From assembly GCF_002150735.1 (NCBI RefSeq), contig NZ_MUKA01000199.1, forward strand, positions 1-43,632: a stretch of DNA of 43,632 nucleotides. The letters are read 5' to 3'. The notes under the pieces are model-generated. The model ran no database searches and was not told where the DNA came from. It saw only the letters and a list, made by a program, of their open reading frames with translations. The DNA comes from Streptomyces africanus. Its GTDB lineage: Bacteria; Actinomycetota; Actinomycetes; Streptomycetales; Streptomycetaceae. Positions 16,296 through 24,321 of the stretch are shown here, in pieces. Positions within the stretch are counted from its first letter, which is position 1. Every line of letters starts with the position of its first letter. Both the position numbers and the translations under genes were made by a program.

Positions 16296-16958
16296 TCATC
16301 CGGCGTTCAGAAATGCCGCCTCGTACGCGGCGATGACCGCCTGCGTACGGTCCCGGGTGCCCGTCTTGGCCAGGACCGCCGCCACGTGCGACTTCACCGT
16401 GGCGGGGCCGACCTCCATCCGCCGGGCGATCTCCGCGTTGGTCAGCCCCTCCGCCATGTGCCGCAGCACCTCCCGCTCGCGTCCCGTGAGCTTCGCCGCC
16501 CACTCCGGCGGCGCCGGGTGCGCGCGTGCGTGCTCGGTCGCGAGGGTGCGGACGGCCGCCGGGAACAGCAGGCTGTCGCTGCGCGCCACCAGCCGGACCG
16601 CCTGCACGAGCGCGTCGGCGTCCGCCCGCTTCAGCAGGAACCCGGCGGCTCCCGCGCGCAGCGCGTCGTACACGTAGGAGTCGTTCTCGAACGTCGTCAC
16701 GACGACGATCCGGGGCGGCTCGTCCACAGTGGCCAGGATCTGCTCGGTGGCGCGGATGCCGTCGACCTCCGGCATGCGGACGTCCATGAGGACGACGTCC
16801 GGCCGCAGGTCCCGGACGACCGACACGGCCTCGGCACCGGTGGCCGCCTCACCCACCACCTCCAGGTCCGGCTCGGCGGAGAGGATGGCGCGCAGCGCGG
16901 TGCGCACCATGCGCTCGTCGTCGGCGAGGACGACACGGATGGGGGCGGGGCGGGTCAT
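16296..16958 (-). CDS. NarL/LuxR-family response regulator
   Basis: 220 residues. Receiver domain 7-123 has the acidic pair Asp13/Asp14, phospho-acceptor Asp59 (VVLMDVRMP), Thr88/Thr89 and Lys110 (FLLKR). The C-terminal LuxR helix-turn-helix spans about 152-215 (LTGREREVLRHMAEGLTNAE, VGPATVKSHVAAVLAK). Its ATG overlaps the histidine kinase stop by four bases, so the two form one two-component system. The output genes are unknown. Confidence 0.93.
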   Translation of the reverse strand: MTRPAPIRVVLADDERMVRTALRAILSAEPDLEVVGEAATGAEAVSVVRDLRPDVVLMDVRMPEVDGIRATEQILATVDEPPRIVVVTTFENDSYVYDALRAGAAGFLLKRADADALVQAVRLVARSDSLLFPAAVRTLATEHARAHPAPPEWAAKLTGREREVLRHMAEGLTNAEIARRMEVGPATVKSHVAAVLAKTGTRDRTQAVIAAYEAAFLNAG

Positions 16959-18244
16959 GCGGGTCCTTTCATCGGCAGACGTACGTGCAACCGCCAGCTC
17001 TCACCGGCCGGTCCGGACGAACCGGCGACCGGTCCGGCCGTCATGGTCCCGCCCAGCAGCCTGACCCGGTCAGCGATGCCGCGCAGCCCGTGGCCGCCGC
17101 CGGGGCGGGAGGACGCGGGAGCGGTGACCGTGGCGGGGCCGGTCACCGGATTCTCCACGGTGATCTCCAGCTCCCCGCCCGCCCCCTCGATCCGCACGTC
17201 CACGGCGACCCGCTCGCCGGCGTGCCTGAGGGCGTTGCTCAGCCCCTCCTGCACGATCCGGTAGCCCTCCCGGGACAGCAGCGCAGGCAGCACCTCCAGA
17301 TCGGTGCCGACCGTGGCGGTCACGCGCTGCCCGCCCGCCCGGGTGCGGCGCAGCAGCCCGTCGAGGTCGGCCCCGAGGGTCGGCGCCGGAGCCGTGCCCG
17401 GGGCATCGCCCTCGCGCAACACGCCCAGCACGGCGTCGAGTTCGCCGACGGTGCGCCGGGTGGTGTCCTCGATCGCGGCGAGGGCCTCGCGGACGAACTG
17501 CGGGTCGGAGTCGAGGACGCGGCGCGCCGCGCTCGCCTGGAGACCGACCGCGCTCAGCGCGTGGCCGACGGAGTCGTGCAGCTCCCGCGCCAGCCGGTTG
17601 CGTACGGCCAGGTCGGCGGCGCGTGCCTCGGCGGCCGCGAGCCGGCCCTCGGGAGACGGGCCGAGCAGCGCGGGCGCCCAGCGGGCCAGCAGCGCGCCGC
17701 CGCCGGCCGCGCAACCCGCCAGGGCGACGAGCATCGCCGCGCCCGCGACCGGCGCGAGCGCCAACACCCAGGCGTGGTCGAGGACTTCGGGCAGCCCGAG
17801 CCGGGTGCCGCCCAGTCCCGCGACGACCGGCAGCGCGATCAGCACGGCGGCGAACGGCGGCACGGCCAGCGACATCCCGGCGATGATCCCGCCGAACCCG
17901 AGATGCAGGGTGAACCAGCCCGCCGTACGGCCCTTCTCGCCCCGCGTCCGCGCCGGCCCGAAGGCGAGCCGGTCCGTGTCGACACCGCACAGCCAGCGCA
18001 CGGCGGCGGCCTCCAGCGGCCGGGTCAGCGGGAACAGGGACGTGACGGCGGCGAGCGGCAACCCCACGCCGAAGGAGGCGAGCTGGAGGGGAAAGGACCC
18101 GAAGACGTCCGTGCCGCCGGTGGCCGGAGCGATGATCACCGAACCGACCAGGACGTACGGCATGGCGAGCGCGCCGCCGAGGATCAGATGCACCCAGCGC
18201 AGCCGGGCCCGCCGGCCGAACAGGGCCCGGGCGGCCTGTCTCAC
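16955..18244 (-). CDS. Sensor histidine kinase, HisKA_3 type
   Basis: 429 residues from GTG 18244, overlapping the upstream membrane gene by four bases (GTGA). The N-terminal half has about five or six membrane spans with little extracellular sequence (an intramembrane-sensing layout). The kinase core has phospho-accepting His223 in RELHDSVGHALSAVGLQAS, an N-box (EGLSNALRHAG) and a G-box (GGGHGLRGIADRVRLLGG). It phosphorylates the response regulator encoded next. Because its signal domain is nearly all membrane, the preceding membrane protein may be its sensory partner, or the kinase may sense membrane stress. Confidence 0.9.
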   Translation of the reverse strand: MRQAARALFGRRARLRWVHLILGGALAMPYVLVGSVIIAPATGGTDVFGSFPLQLASFGVGLPLAAVTSLFPLTRPLEAAAVRWLCGVDTDRLAFGPARTRGEKGRTAGWFTLHLGFGGIIAGMSLAVPPFAAVLIALPVVAGLGGTRLGLPEVLDHAWVLALAPVAGAAMLVALAGCAAGGGALLARWAPALLGPSPEGRLAAAEARAADLAVRNRLARELHDSVGHALSAVGLQASAARRVLDSDPQFVREALAAIEDTTRRTVGELDAVLGVLREGDAPGTAPAPTLGADLDGLLRRTRAGGQRVTATVGTDLEVLPALLSREGYRIVQEGLSNALRHAGERVAVDVRIEGAGGELEITVENPVTGPATVTAPASSRPGGGHGLRGIADRVRLLGGTMTAGPVAGSSGPAGESWRLHVRLPMKGPA

Positions 18245-19266
18245 GCTGTCCGCCGCGCGGCCCTGGCCGAGCGCTCGGCGAAGGAGTAGACGCCGATGGC
18301 GGCGACGAGGAAGCCGACGAGCATCTGCCCAGCGTAGGCGAGGCTCATCAGCGGCGTCGGACGGTCGGCGATGTCCTCGACGCCACCGAGGGAGGCGAGC
18401 GACAGCCAGCCGCCCCAGCAGGCCACGGCGCCCGAACCGGCCCAGGCCAGGCCGAGCGGCACGGCCACGGGCAGCACCCGGCCCCGCCGGAAGGCCAGCA
18501 GGAAGCCGCCGGCGACGGCCGCGAGGAGGAACACCACGAACACCGCTTCCAGGACGTGGAAGTCACCGCCCCGGTCCGCCGCCCGGCCCTCGCTCAGCCC
18601 CGCCGTGCCGCCGCAGGCCCACAGCACGTGCAGGGCGAGCGGCAGCAGGGCGAGCACGCCGGCCGCGACGGCGAGGGCACGGTGGGCCGGCCCCACGAGA
18701 CCCACGGGCAGCTCCCACACCCGCCCGCGCCACAGGTGCCCCCAGCGATCGCGGGCGTAGAGCGCGAACAGGGCGCCCAGGGCGAGCCCTTGGAGGATGA
18801 ACCCCGCGTACACGACGGTGAACACCCACTCGTCCAGGAAGGCGTCCCGCCCCGCAGACTCCGCGCCCCCTCCGCCGAACGCCCTCACGACCAGCTGCGC
18901 CGGGAACCCGGCCATGATCGGCGCGAGCAGCCCGGTGGCGACCCACACGGGGAACGCGAGCAGCCACGCGGGCACCCGCAGCCCCCACGGCCGGGTCAGC
19001 ACCAGCGCCAGCACGATCACCGCGCTGTCCAGCAGCACGGAGACGCCGTTGACCACGGCCATGCCCACCCGGTCGTCGAGCAGCCCGCTCCCCTCCGGGA
19101 TACCGACGTGGCTCCCGGCGATCCAGGCGGCCTTGAGCCCGAGGTACGGCAGGCAGGAGAGGACGGCGACGGCACGCAGGACGCGCCGGGGGCGGCTGAG
19201 AGGGACGGCGGGGCCGTCGACGGCGGCGGGAGCGAGGGACCGCGCCATACGAGGTGACTGCGTCAT
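18241..19266 (-). CDS. Polytopic membrane protein of unknown function, first gene of a two-component operon
   Basis: 341 residues from ATG 19266 (MTQSPRMARS); the frame is open further up but without coding character. It has about eight hydrophobic segments, for example VLRAVAVLSCLPYLGLKAAW, VLLDSAVIVLALVLTRPWGL, ALAVAAGVLALLPLALHVLW and AVFVVFLLAAVAGGFLLAF. I see no catalytic motif and do not recognise the family. The stop overlaps the histidine kinase start (GTGA), so all three genes are co-translated. A possible role is accessory sensor or the transporter-like target of the kinase. Confidence 0.75.
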   Translation of the reverse strand: MTQSPRMARSLAPAAVDGPAVPLSRPRRVLRAVAVLSCLPYLGLKAAWIAGSHVGIPEGSGLLDDRVGMAVVNGVSVLLDSAVIVLALVLTRPWGLRVPAWLLAFPVWVATGLLAPIMAGFPAQLVVRAFGGGGAESAGRDAFLDEWVFTVVYAGFILQGLALGALFALYARDRWGHLWRGRVWELPVGLVGPAHRALAVAAGVLALLPLALHVLWACGGTAGLSEGRAADRGGDFHVLEAVFVVFLLAAVAGGFLLAFRRGRVLPVAVPLGLAWAGSGAVACWGGWLSLASLGGVEDIADRPTPLMSLAYAGQMLVGFLVAAIGVYSFAERSARAARRTA

Positions 19267-19346
19267 GCGCTCAGGCTCCCGCGCGGCGTGCCGGCGGCAC
19301 CTCCTGCACGACGACGATCCGCCTCCGCCGGACGGGGGAGGACGGC

Positions 19347-19817
19347 TCAGCCCTCCAGGATCAGTACCGTCTCCTCGATCTCCGCACCCCGCGCGCTCGC
19401 GTACCCGCTGGCCGTGGCGACGGCACGGAAGCCGCACTTGTCCAGGACGCGCAGCGAGCCCGCGTTGTCCGACGCCGCCCGTGCGTACAGGGGACGCTCG
19501 GGCACTTCCGTCAGCAGCGCCCGCAGGGCCGCCGTGGCGATGCCCTTCCCCCAGTACGCGCGGTCGACCCAGTACGTCACCTCGCGTTCGCCCACCACGC
19601 CGTACACCGCCGCACTGCCGACCACGTCACCGTCGGCCAGGACGGTCCGCACCACGTCGGACGAGGAGCGGATCCTGGCCCAGTGGGCGTCGAAGGCGTC
19701 CCGGTCGGCCGGGTCCTTGGGGACGAAGGCCGCCATGTGCAGAGCCTCGGGGTCGTTCATCTGCCGGAAGAAGACCGGCAGATCGCTGTCGTGGACCTCG
19801 CGCAGCTCGACGTTCAT
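19347..19817 (-). CDS. GNAT N-acetyltransferase, RimJ/RimL type
   Basis: 156 residues. The layout LREVHDSDLPVFFRQMNDPE, then TYWVDRAYWGKGIATAALRA (acetyl-CoA loop, variant of QxxGxG/A) and NAGSLRVLDKCGFRAVATA is typical of RimJ/RimL-like acetyltransferases. The ATG lies two bases past the stop of the IclR gene on the same strand, so they are probably co-transcribed. The substrate (small molecule or protein N-terminus) cannot be told. Confidence 0.85.
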   Translation of the reverse strand: MNVELREVHDSDLPVFFRQMNDPEALHMAAFVPKDPADRDAFDAHWARIRSSSDVVRTVLADGDVVGSAAVYGVVGEREVTYWVDRAYWGKGIATAALRALLTEVPERPLYARAASDNAGSLRVLDKCGFRAVATASGYASARGAEIEETVLILEG

Positions 19818-19819
19818 GC

Positions 19820-20593
19820 CTAGAGCCTACGGGTGGCCAGGGTCAGCCGGTCCCGCGCGTCGAACAGCGCGTCCTTCACCAGCTGTTCGTGCGCCGGCGT
19901 GAGCCGCGCCACCGGCACCGAGCAGCTGATCGCGTCCCGCGCCGGCGTGCGGTACGGGATGGCCACGCCGAAGCAGCGCAGCCCCAGCGTGTTCTCCTCG
20001 CGGTCCACGGCGAAGCCCTGCTCCCGGACCTGGGCCAGCTCCTCGATCAGCTTCTCGCGGTCGGTGATCGTGTTCTCGGTCAGCGCGGGCAGGGTCTCCG
20101 GGAGCATCTTGCGGACCTGCTCGTCCGAGTAGGTGCTCAGCAGCGCCTTGCCGAGGGACGTGGAGTGCGCGGGCAGGCGGCGGCCGACCCGAGTGAAGGG
20201 ACGCAGGTAGTGCTGCGACTGGCGGGTCGCGAGGTAGACGACGTTCGTGCCGTCGAGGCGGGCCAGGTGGATCGTCTCGGTCGTGTCGTCCGAGAGCCGG
20301 TCCAGGGTCGGGCGGGCCGCCGCCACGACCTCGTCGCCGTCGATGTAGGAGGTGCCGACCAGCAGGGCCCGCACCCCGATGCCGTACCGCGTGCCCGTCG
20401 CGTCCGTCTCCACCCAGCCCAGCTCGACGAGCGTGCGCAGCAGCATGTAGAGACTGGACTTGGGGTATCCGACGGCCTCCTGGACCGCCGCGAGGGAGTG
20501 CATACCGGGACGCCCGGCGAAGTATTCGAGCAGTTCAACCGTTCGTACCGCGGACTTGACCTGCGCCCCGCCGCCCGTCTCGCCAGCCGACAT
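19820..20593 (-). CDS. IclR-family transcriptional regulator
   Basis: 257 residues from ATG 20593 (MSAGETGGG); the open frame runs 1.8 kb further but crosses the aldehyde dehydrogenase gene and is not coding there. The winged helix-turn-helix is at about 12-75 (SAVRTVELLEYFAGRPGMHS, EAVGYPKSSLYMLLRTLVE); the IclR effector domain follows (HSTSLGKALLSTYSDEQV, CFGVAIPYRT, ISCSVPVARLT). It is divergent from the dehydrogenase gene with a palindrome between them, the classic arrangement for local control by a sugar-acid or aromatic-acid effector. Confidence 0.92.
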   Translation of the reverse strand: MSAGETGGGAQVKSAVRTVELLEYFAGRPGMHSLAAVQEAVGYPKSSLYMLLRTLVELGWVETDATGTRYGIGVRALLVGTSYIDGDEVVAAARPTLDRLSDDTTETIHLARLDGTNVVYLATRQSQHYLRPFTRVGRRLPAHSTSLGKALLSTYSDEQVRKMLPETLPALTENTITDREKLIEELAQVREQGFAVDREENTLGLRCFGVAIPYRTPARDAISCSVPVARLTPAHEQLVKDALFDARDRLTLATRRL

Positions 20594-20655
20594 CGCCCTT
20601 GACCCCTTCGTTCGACGGGAAATAGTCTCCACAGCATATTCATCATCGGAGACAG

Positions 20656-20673
20656 CGTTCAGTATATCGAACG
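20656..20673. promoter_or_regulatory. Candidate IclR operator CGTTC-AGTATATC-GAACG
   Basis: 5-bp arms CGTTC and GAACG around an AT-rich centre containing TATA, so 14 of 18 positions are symmetric. It sits in the 132-base gap between the IclR gene and the dehydrogenase start, about 63 bases from the IclR ATG. A further TTCGTTCGACG half-site lies near 20,617. Confidence 0.55.
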
Positions 20674-20725
20674 TCCCTGGTGAATGACCCAGTACTGCGG
20701 CATTACATGTGTGGAGGGACCCGCG

Positions 20726-22255
20726 GTGGCAGCAGCACCAGTCTGGAGTGTCGACCCCCGAACCGGGAAGCAGCGTGAACAGGTTGCGGTGGAGGCCACA
20801 GCCCAGGAGGTGGACGCCGCCGTCCGTGCCGCGCACGAGGCGCGTGACGCGCTCGCGGACCGCACCGTCCGCGCGGCCTTCCTGCGCAGCGCCGCCGAGG
20901 AGCTCCAGGCGGCCAAGGACGGTCTCGTCGAGACCGCCGACGCCGAGACCGCGCTCGGCCCGGTCCGGCTGACCGGCGAGCTCGCCCGCACCTGCTACCA
21001 GCTGCGGGCCTTCGCCGACATCGTCGACGAGGGCGCCTTCCTCGACGTCGTCATCAACCACCCCGACGACACCGCGACCCCGCCGATCCCGGACCTGCGC
21101 CGCTACAAGGTGCCCCTCGGCGTCGTCGCCGTCTACTCGGCCTCCAACTTCCCCTTCGCGTTCTCCGTCGCCGGCGGCGACACCGCGAGCGCCCTCGCGG
21201 CCGGCTGCCCGGTCGTGGTCAAGGCGCACCCGGACCACCCGGCTCTGTCCGAGTACGTCGCGAAGGTGCTGCGCCGCGCCGCCGCCCGGCACGACATCCC
21301 CGAGGGTGTCGTCGGGCTGGTGCACGGCTTCGAGGCGGGCATCGAGCTGATCAAGCACCCGCTGGTCGCGGCGGCCGGCTTCACCGGTTCCGTGCGGGGT
21401 GGGCGTGCGCTGTTCGACGCGGCCGCCGCGCGTCCCGTGCCGATCCCCTTCCACGGCGAGCTGGGCTCGCTGAACCCGGTCGTCGTCACCGAGGCCGCCG
21501 CCGCCGAGCGGGCCGAGGCGATCGGTGCGGGCCTCGCCGGCTCGATGACGCTCGGCGTCGGGCAGTTCTGTGTGAAGCCGGGCCTCGTCCTCGCGCCGTC
21601 CGGCGCCGCCGGTGACGCCCTGCTGAAGTCGCTGACCGACGCCGTCAGCGACACCGACGCCGGGGTCCTGCTCGACCACCGGATGCGCGACAACTTCGTG
21701 GCCGGTGTCGCCGAGCGGGCCGAACTGCCCGACGTCGACTCCCCGGTCACGCCCGGCGCGGGCGGCGAGCACACCGTCAGCGCGGGTTTCCTCACGGTGC
21801 CGGCGAGCAGGCTGGCGGCGGAGGGCGAGCACGACCTGCTCCTGGAGGAGTGCTTCGGGCCGGTCACCGTGGTGGCCCGCTACGAGGACGAGGCCGAGGT
21901 GAAGGCCGTGCTGTCGCGGCTGCCGGGCAACCTCACGGCGACGGTGCAGCTGTCCGAGGAGGAGACCGCGGGCGAGGGCCGGGGCGCGGAGCTTCTGCAG
22001 GAGCTGACGCCGCTGGCCGGGCGCGTGCTGGTGAACGGGTGGCCGACGGGGGTCGCCGTCGCGCCGGCTCAGCATCACGGTGGGCCTTACCCGGCGACGA
22101 CGTCTACGTCCACGTCGGTGGGCGGTACGGCGATCGAGCGGTGGTTGCGGCCGGTTGTCTATCAGAACGCTCCTGAGGCGCTGCTTCCGGCGGAGCTGCG
22201 GGACGAGAACCCCCTGGGGCTGCCTCGTAGGTTCAACGGGCGTTTGGAGCGGTAG
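20726..22255 (+). CDS. 2,5-dioxovalerate (alpha-ketoglutaric semialdehyde)-type aldehyde dehydrogenase
   Basis: 509 residues from GTG 20726, with GGAGGG 7 bases upstream. Catalytic parts: Asn141 (SASNFPFAFS), Lys166, Glu245 (FHGELGSLNP) and Cys282 (GVGQFCVKPGLVL). The GQFC-KPG context and ELGSLNP are typical of the KGSADH branch, which oxidises 2-oxoglutarate semialdehyde to 2-oxoglutarate with NAD(P)+. That step ends oxidative routes for galacturonate/glucarate, L-arabinose or hydroxyproline, which would suit an organism living on pectin and arabinan, but no other gene of such a route is in the window. Divergent from the IclR gene. Confidence 0.85.
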   Translation: MAAAPVWSVDPRTGKQREQVAVEATAQEVDAAVRAAHEARDALADRTVRAAFLRSAAEELQAAKDGLVETADAETALGPVRLTGELARTCYQLRAFADIVDEGAFLDVVINHPDDTATPPIPDLRRYKVPLGVVAVYSASNFPFAFSVAGGDTASALAAGCPVVVKAHPDHPALSEYVAKVLRRAAARHDIPEGVVGLVHGFEAGIELIKHPLVAAAGFTGSVRGGRALFDAAAARPVPIPFHGELGSLNPVVVTEAAAAERAEAIGAGLAGSMTLGVGQFCVKPGLVLAPSGAAGDALLKSLTDAVSDTDAGVLLDHRMRDNFVAGVAERAELPDVDSPVTPGAGGEHTVSAGFLTVPASRLAAEGEHDLLLEECFGPVTVVARYEDEAEVKAVLSRLPGNLTATVQLSEEETAGEGRGAELLQELTPLAGRVLVNGWPTGVAVAPAQHHGGPYPATTSTSTSVGGTAIERWLRPVVYQNAPEALLPAELRDENPLGLPRRFNGRLER

Positions 22256-22299
22256 CGCCGTTGGGGTGCGGTGAGCTTCGGGGTGCCGGTTGAGTGTGG

Positions 22300-22326
22300 T
22301 TGATCGCGCAGTTCCCCGCGCCCCTT
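22300..22326 (+). repeat. Dispersed Streptomyces intergenic sequence (TGATCGCGCAGTTCCCCGCG type)
   Basis: The string GATCGCGCAGTTCCCCGCG followed by CCCCTT is one I recognise as a high-copy intergenic sequence of Streptomyces chromosomes. It lies between the dehydrogenase and DUF1349 genes. It contains GCGCGGGGAACTGCGCG on the minus strand and could form a short hairpin. Confidence 0.5.
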
Positions 22327-22353
22327 GAGGTCGGACCTGGAAGACTGCGTTGG

Positions 22354-22962
22354 ATGGATCTGGAACTTCCCGAACTTCCTTTCGCCCTGCGCACATATGG
22401 GCCCGAGGCCCACTGGTCCTATGAGGACGGGGTGCTGAGCGGGTGGGCCGGGGCTCGGCAGGATCGGTTTGTGCCGCCCACCGGGGAGGGGCTGGACCCC
22501 GCCTCCGACGCGCCGCGGCTGCTGGGGGCGCCCGAAGGGGACTTCCAGCTGCTCGCCCGGGTCACGGTCGGGTTCGGTGCGGCCTTCGACGCCGGGGTGC
22601 TCTACGTCCATGTCGGCGAGCGCGCCTGGGCCAAGCTCTGTCTGGAGTACTCCCCGGACGTGCCCACCGTCTGCACGGTGGTCACCCGGGGGCACTCCGA
22701 CGACGCCAACTCCTTCGCCGTCGACGGCAGTTCCGTCTGGCTCCGGGTGAGCCGCACCGGCCGCGCCTTCGCCTTCCACGCCTCCCGCGACGGCGAACGG
22801 TGGACCTTCGTCCGCCTCTTCACCCTCGGCGACGAGAAGGAGACGGGCGCGGCCCTGATCGGCTTCATGACCCAGTCGCCGATGGGGGAGGGCTGCGTGG
22901 TGACGTACGACCACATCGAGTTCAGGCCGCACTGGCCGAACGACCTGCGCGACGGCAGCTGA
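22354..22962 (+). CDS. DUF1349 domain protein
   Basis: 202 residues from ATG 22354 (MDLELPELPF). The pattern DFQLLARVTVGFGAAFDAGV, AWAKLCLEYSPDVPTVCTVV, GSSVWLRVSRTGRAFAFHAS and WTFVRLFTLG is that of the DUF1349 beta-jelly-roll fold, related to concanavalin-like lectin domains. Cytoplasmic, with no signal. No function is established for the family. The ribosome site is poor. The next gene (GNAT) starts three bases after the stop, so they are co-transcribed. Confidence 0.85.
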   Translation: MDLELPELPFALRTYGPEAHWSYEDGVLSGWAGARQDRFVPPTGEGLDPASDAPRLLGAPEGDFQLLARVTVGFGAAFDAGVLYVHVGERAWAKLCLEYSPDVPTVCTVVTRGHSDDANSFAVDGSSVWLRVSRTGRAFAFHASRDGERWTFVRLFTLGDEKETGAALIGFMTQSPMGEGCVVTYDHIEFRPHWPNDLRDGS

Positions 22963-22965
22963 GGC

Positions 22966-23436
22966 ATGGCCGTGATCCGTGCCGTCCTGCCCGACGAGGT
23001 GGCGGACGCCGTCGCCCTGCACGCGCGGGCCCGGGCGACGTACTACCCCGACGGGCTGCCGCAGGACGGCACGAACTGGCTCGCCGCCTGGCGCAGCGCC
23101 CTCGTGCGACCGGACGGCCAGGTGCTGTGCGTCGTCGAGGAGGGCCGCATGATCGGCCTGGCTTCCTTCCGCACCCCCGAGGGCGCCCCGGCGGACACGG
23201 TGAAGCTGTTCCAGTTCCACGTCGACCCCGGCCACTGGCGCCGCGGCGTCGGCAGCGCCCTGCACACGGCCTGCGTCGAGGCATGGACCTCCGACGGCAA
23301 GCGCACGGCCGTTCTCGAGGTGCACGTCGGCAACCGGCGGGCGCAGCTTTTCTACCGGCGGCACGGGTGGGTGCCGGAACCGGCCGGGCCGGGGGATCGC
23401 CACCTGACGATGCGGCTCCCCCTGACCGCGGAATGA
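22966..23436 (+). CDS. GNAT N-acetyltransferase
   Basis: 156 residues. Acetyl-CoA motif A is visible at LFQFHVDPGHWRRGVGSALH (RRGVGSAL) and the C-terminal block at VGNRRAQLFYRRHGWVPEP. The start lies three bases after the DUF1349 stop. The substrate is unknown. Confidence 0.88.
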   Translation: MAVIRAVLPDEVADAVALHARARATYYPDGLPQDGTNWLAAWRSALVRPDGQVLCVVEEGRMIGLASFRTPEGAPADTVKLFQFHVDPGHWRRGVGSALHTACVEAWTSDGKRTAVLEVHVGNRRAQLFYRRHGWVPEPAGPGDRHLTMRLPLTAE

Positions 23437-23447
23437 ACCCGGCTGCT

Positions 23448-23457
23448 TGAACGTTCA
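23448..23457. promoter_or_regulatory. Palindrome TGAACGTTCA upstream of the FrnE-like gene
   Basis: A perfect 10-bp palindrome (context CTTGAACGTTCACCAA) lies 56 bases upstream of the DsbA-family start, in a 76-base gap. It is the right size for a MarR- or TetR-type dimer site, but no regulator is adjacent. Confidence 0.35.
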
Positions 23458-23512
23458 CCAACTCGGCGGAGGGAGTCTCCGCACCCCGTACGAGCTGGAG
23501 AGAGCCGAAGAC

Positions 23513-24226
23513 ATGCGCGTCGAGATCTGGAGCGACATCGCCTGCCCCTGGTGCTACGTGGGCAAAGCCCGCTTCGAGAAGGCGCTGGCGGACTTCCCGC
23601 ACCGCGACGACGTCGAGGTGGTGCACCGCTCCTTCGAGCTGGACCCGGGCCGCGCCAAGGACGACATCCAGCCCGTGATCACGATGCTCACCAGGAAGTA
23701 CGGGATGAGCGAGGCGCAGGCCGAGGCCGGTGAGGACAACCTGGGCGCACAGGCCGCCGCCGAAGGGCTGGACTACCGCACCCGGGGCCGCGACCACGGC
23801 AGCACCTTCGACATGCACCGCCTGCTGCACTTCGCCAAGGAGCAGGGGCCCCAGGAGCGGCTGCTCGACCTGCTCTACCGGGCGAACTTCGCCGAGGAGC
23901 GTTCCGTCTTCAACGACGACGAGCGGTTGGTGGAGCTCGCCGTGGCCGCCGGTCTGGAGGCGGAGGCCGTCCGCGCGGTGCTCGCCGACCCCGGCGCCTA
24001 CGCCGACGACGTCCGCGCCGACGAGCGGGAAGCCGCGCAGCTCGGCGCGAGCGGTGTGCCGTTCTTCGTGCTCGACCGCACGTACGGCGTCTCCGGCGCC
24101 CAGCCCGCGGAGGTCTTCGCCCGGGCCCTGACCCAGGCGTACGGCGAGCGCTCGCCCCTGACGATCGTCGACAGCGGGGACGCGGACGCGTGCGGGCCGG
24201 ACGGCTGTGCGGTGCCCCAGCACTGA
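23513..24226 (+). CDS. FrnE-like DsbA-family thiol oxidoreductase
   Basis: 237 residues from ATG 23513. The thioredoxin-fold active site is Cys11-Pro-Trp-Cys14 (WSDIACPWCYVGK), followed by the helical insertion and the cis-Pro loop GASGVPFFVLDRTYGVSGAQ. This is the FrnE branch (related to 2-hydroxychromene-2-carboxylate isomerase), a cytoplasmic disulfide oxidoreductase linked to polyketide tailoring or oxidative stress. An extra pair of cysteines at the C-terminus (ACGPDGCAV) could form a second redox or metal site. No signal peptide. Confidence 0.9.
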   Translation: MRVEIWSDIACPWCYVGKARFEKALADFPHRDDVEVVHRSFELDPGRAKDDIQPVITMLTRKYGMSEAQAEAGEDNLGAQAAAEGLDYRTRGRDHGSTFDMHRLLHFAKEQGPQERLLDLLYRANFAEERSVFNDDERLVELAVAAGLEAEAVRAVLADPGAYADDVRADEREAAQLGASGVPFFVLDRTYGVSGAQPAEVFARALTQAYGERSPLTIVDSGDADACGPDGCAVPQH

Positions 24227-24321
24227 AGCCGCAGGTCGGGGCGTATGTATAAGCGCCTCTTAGCGACATCACGCAGCAATCGGTAATGGACGGGGAGATC
24301 CAGGGGCCGCAGAGTGGTTCC

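Noticed and set aside
19820..22396. Extension of the IclR frame upstream to an 858-residue protein
   Set aside because: The extra 601 residues are antisense to the aldehyde dehydrogenase and non-conserved in type. ATG 20593 fits IclR length.
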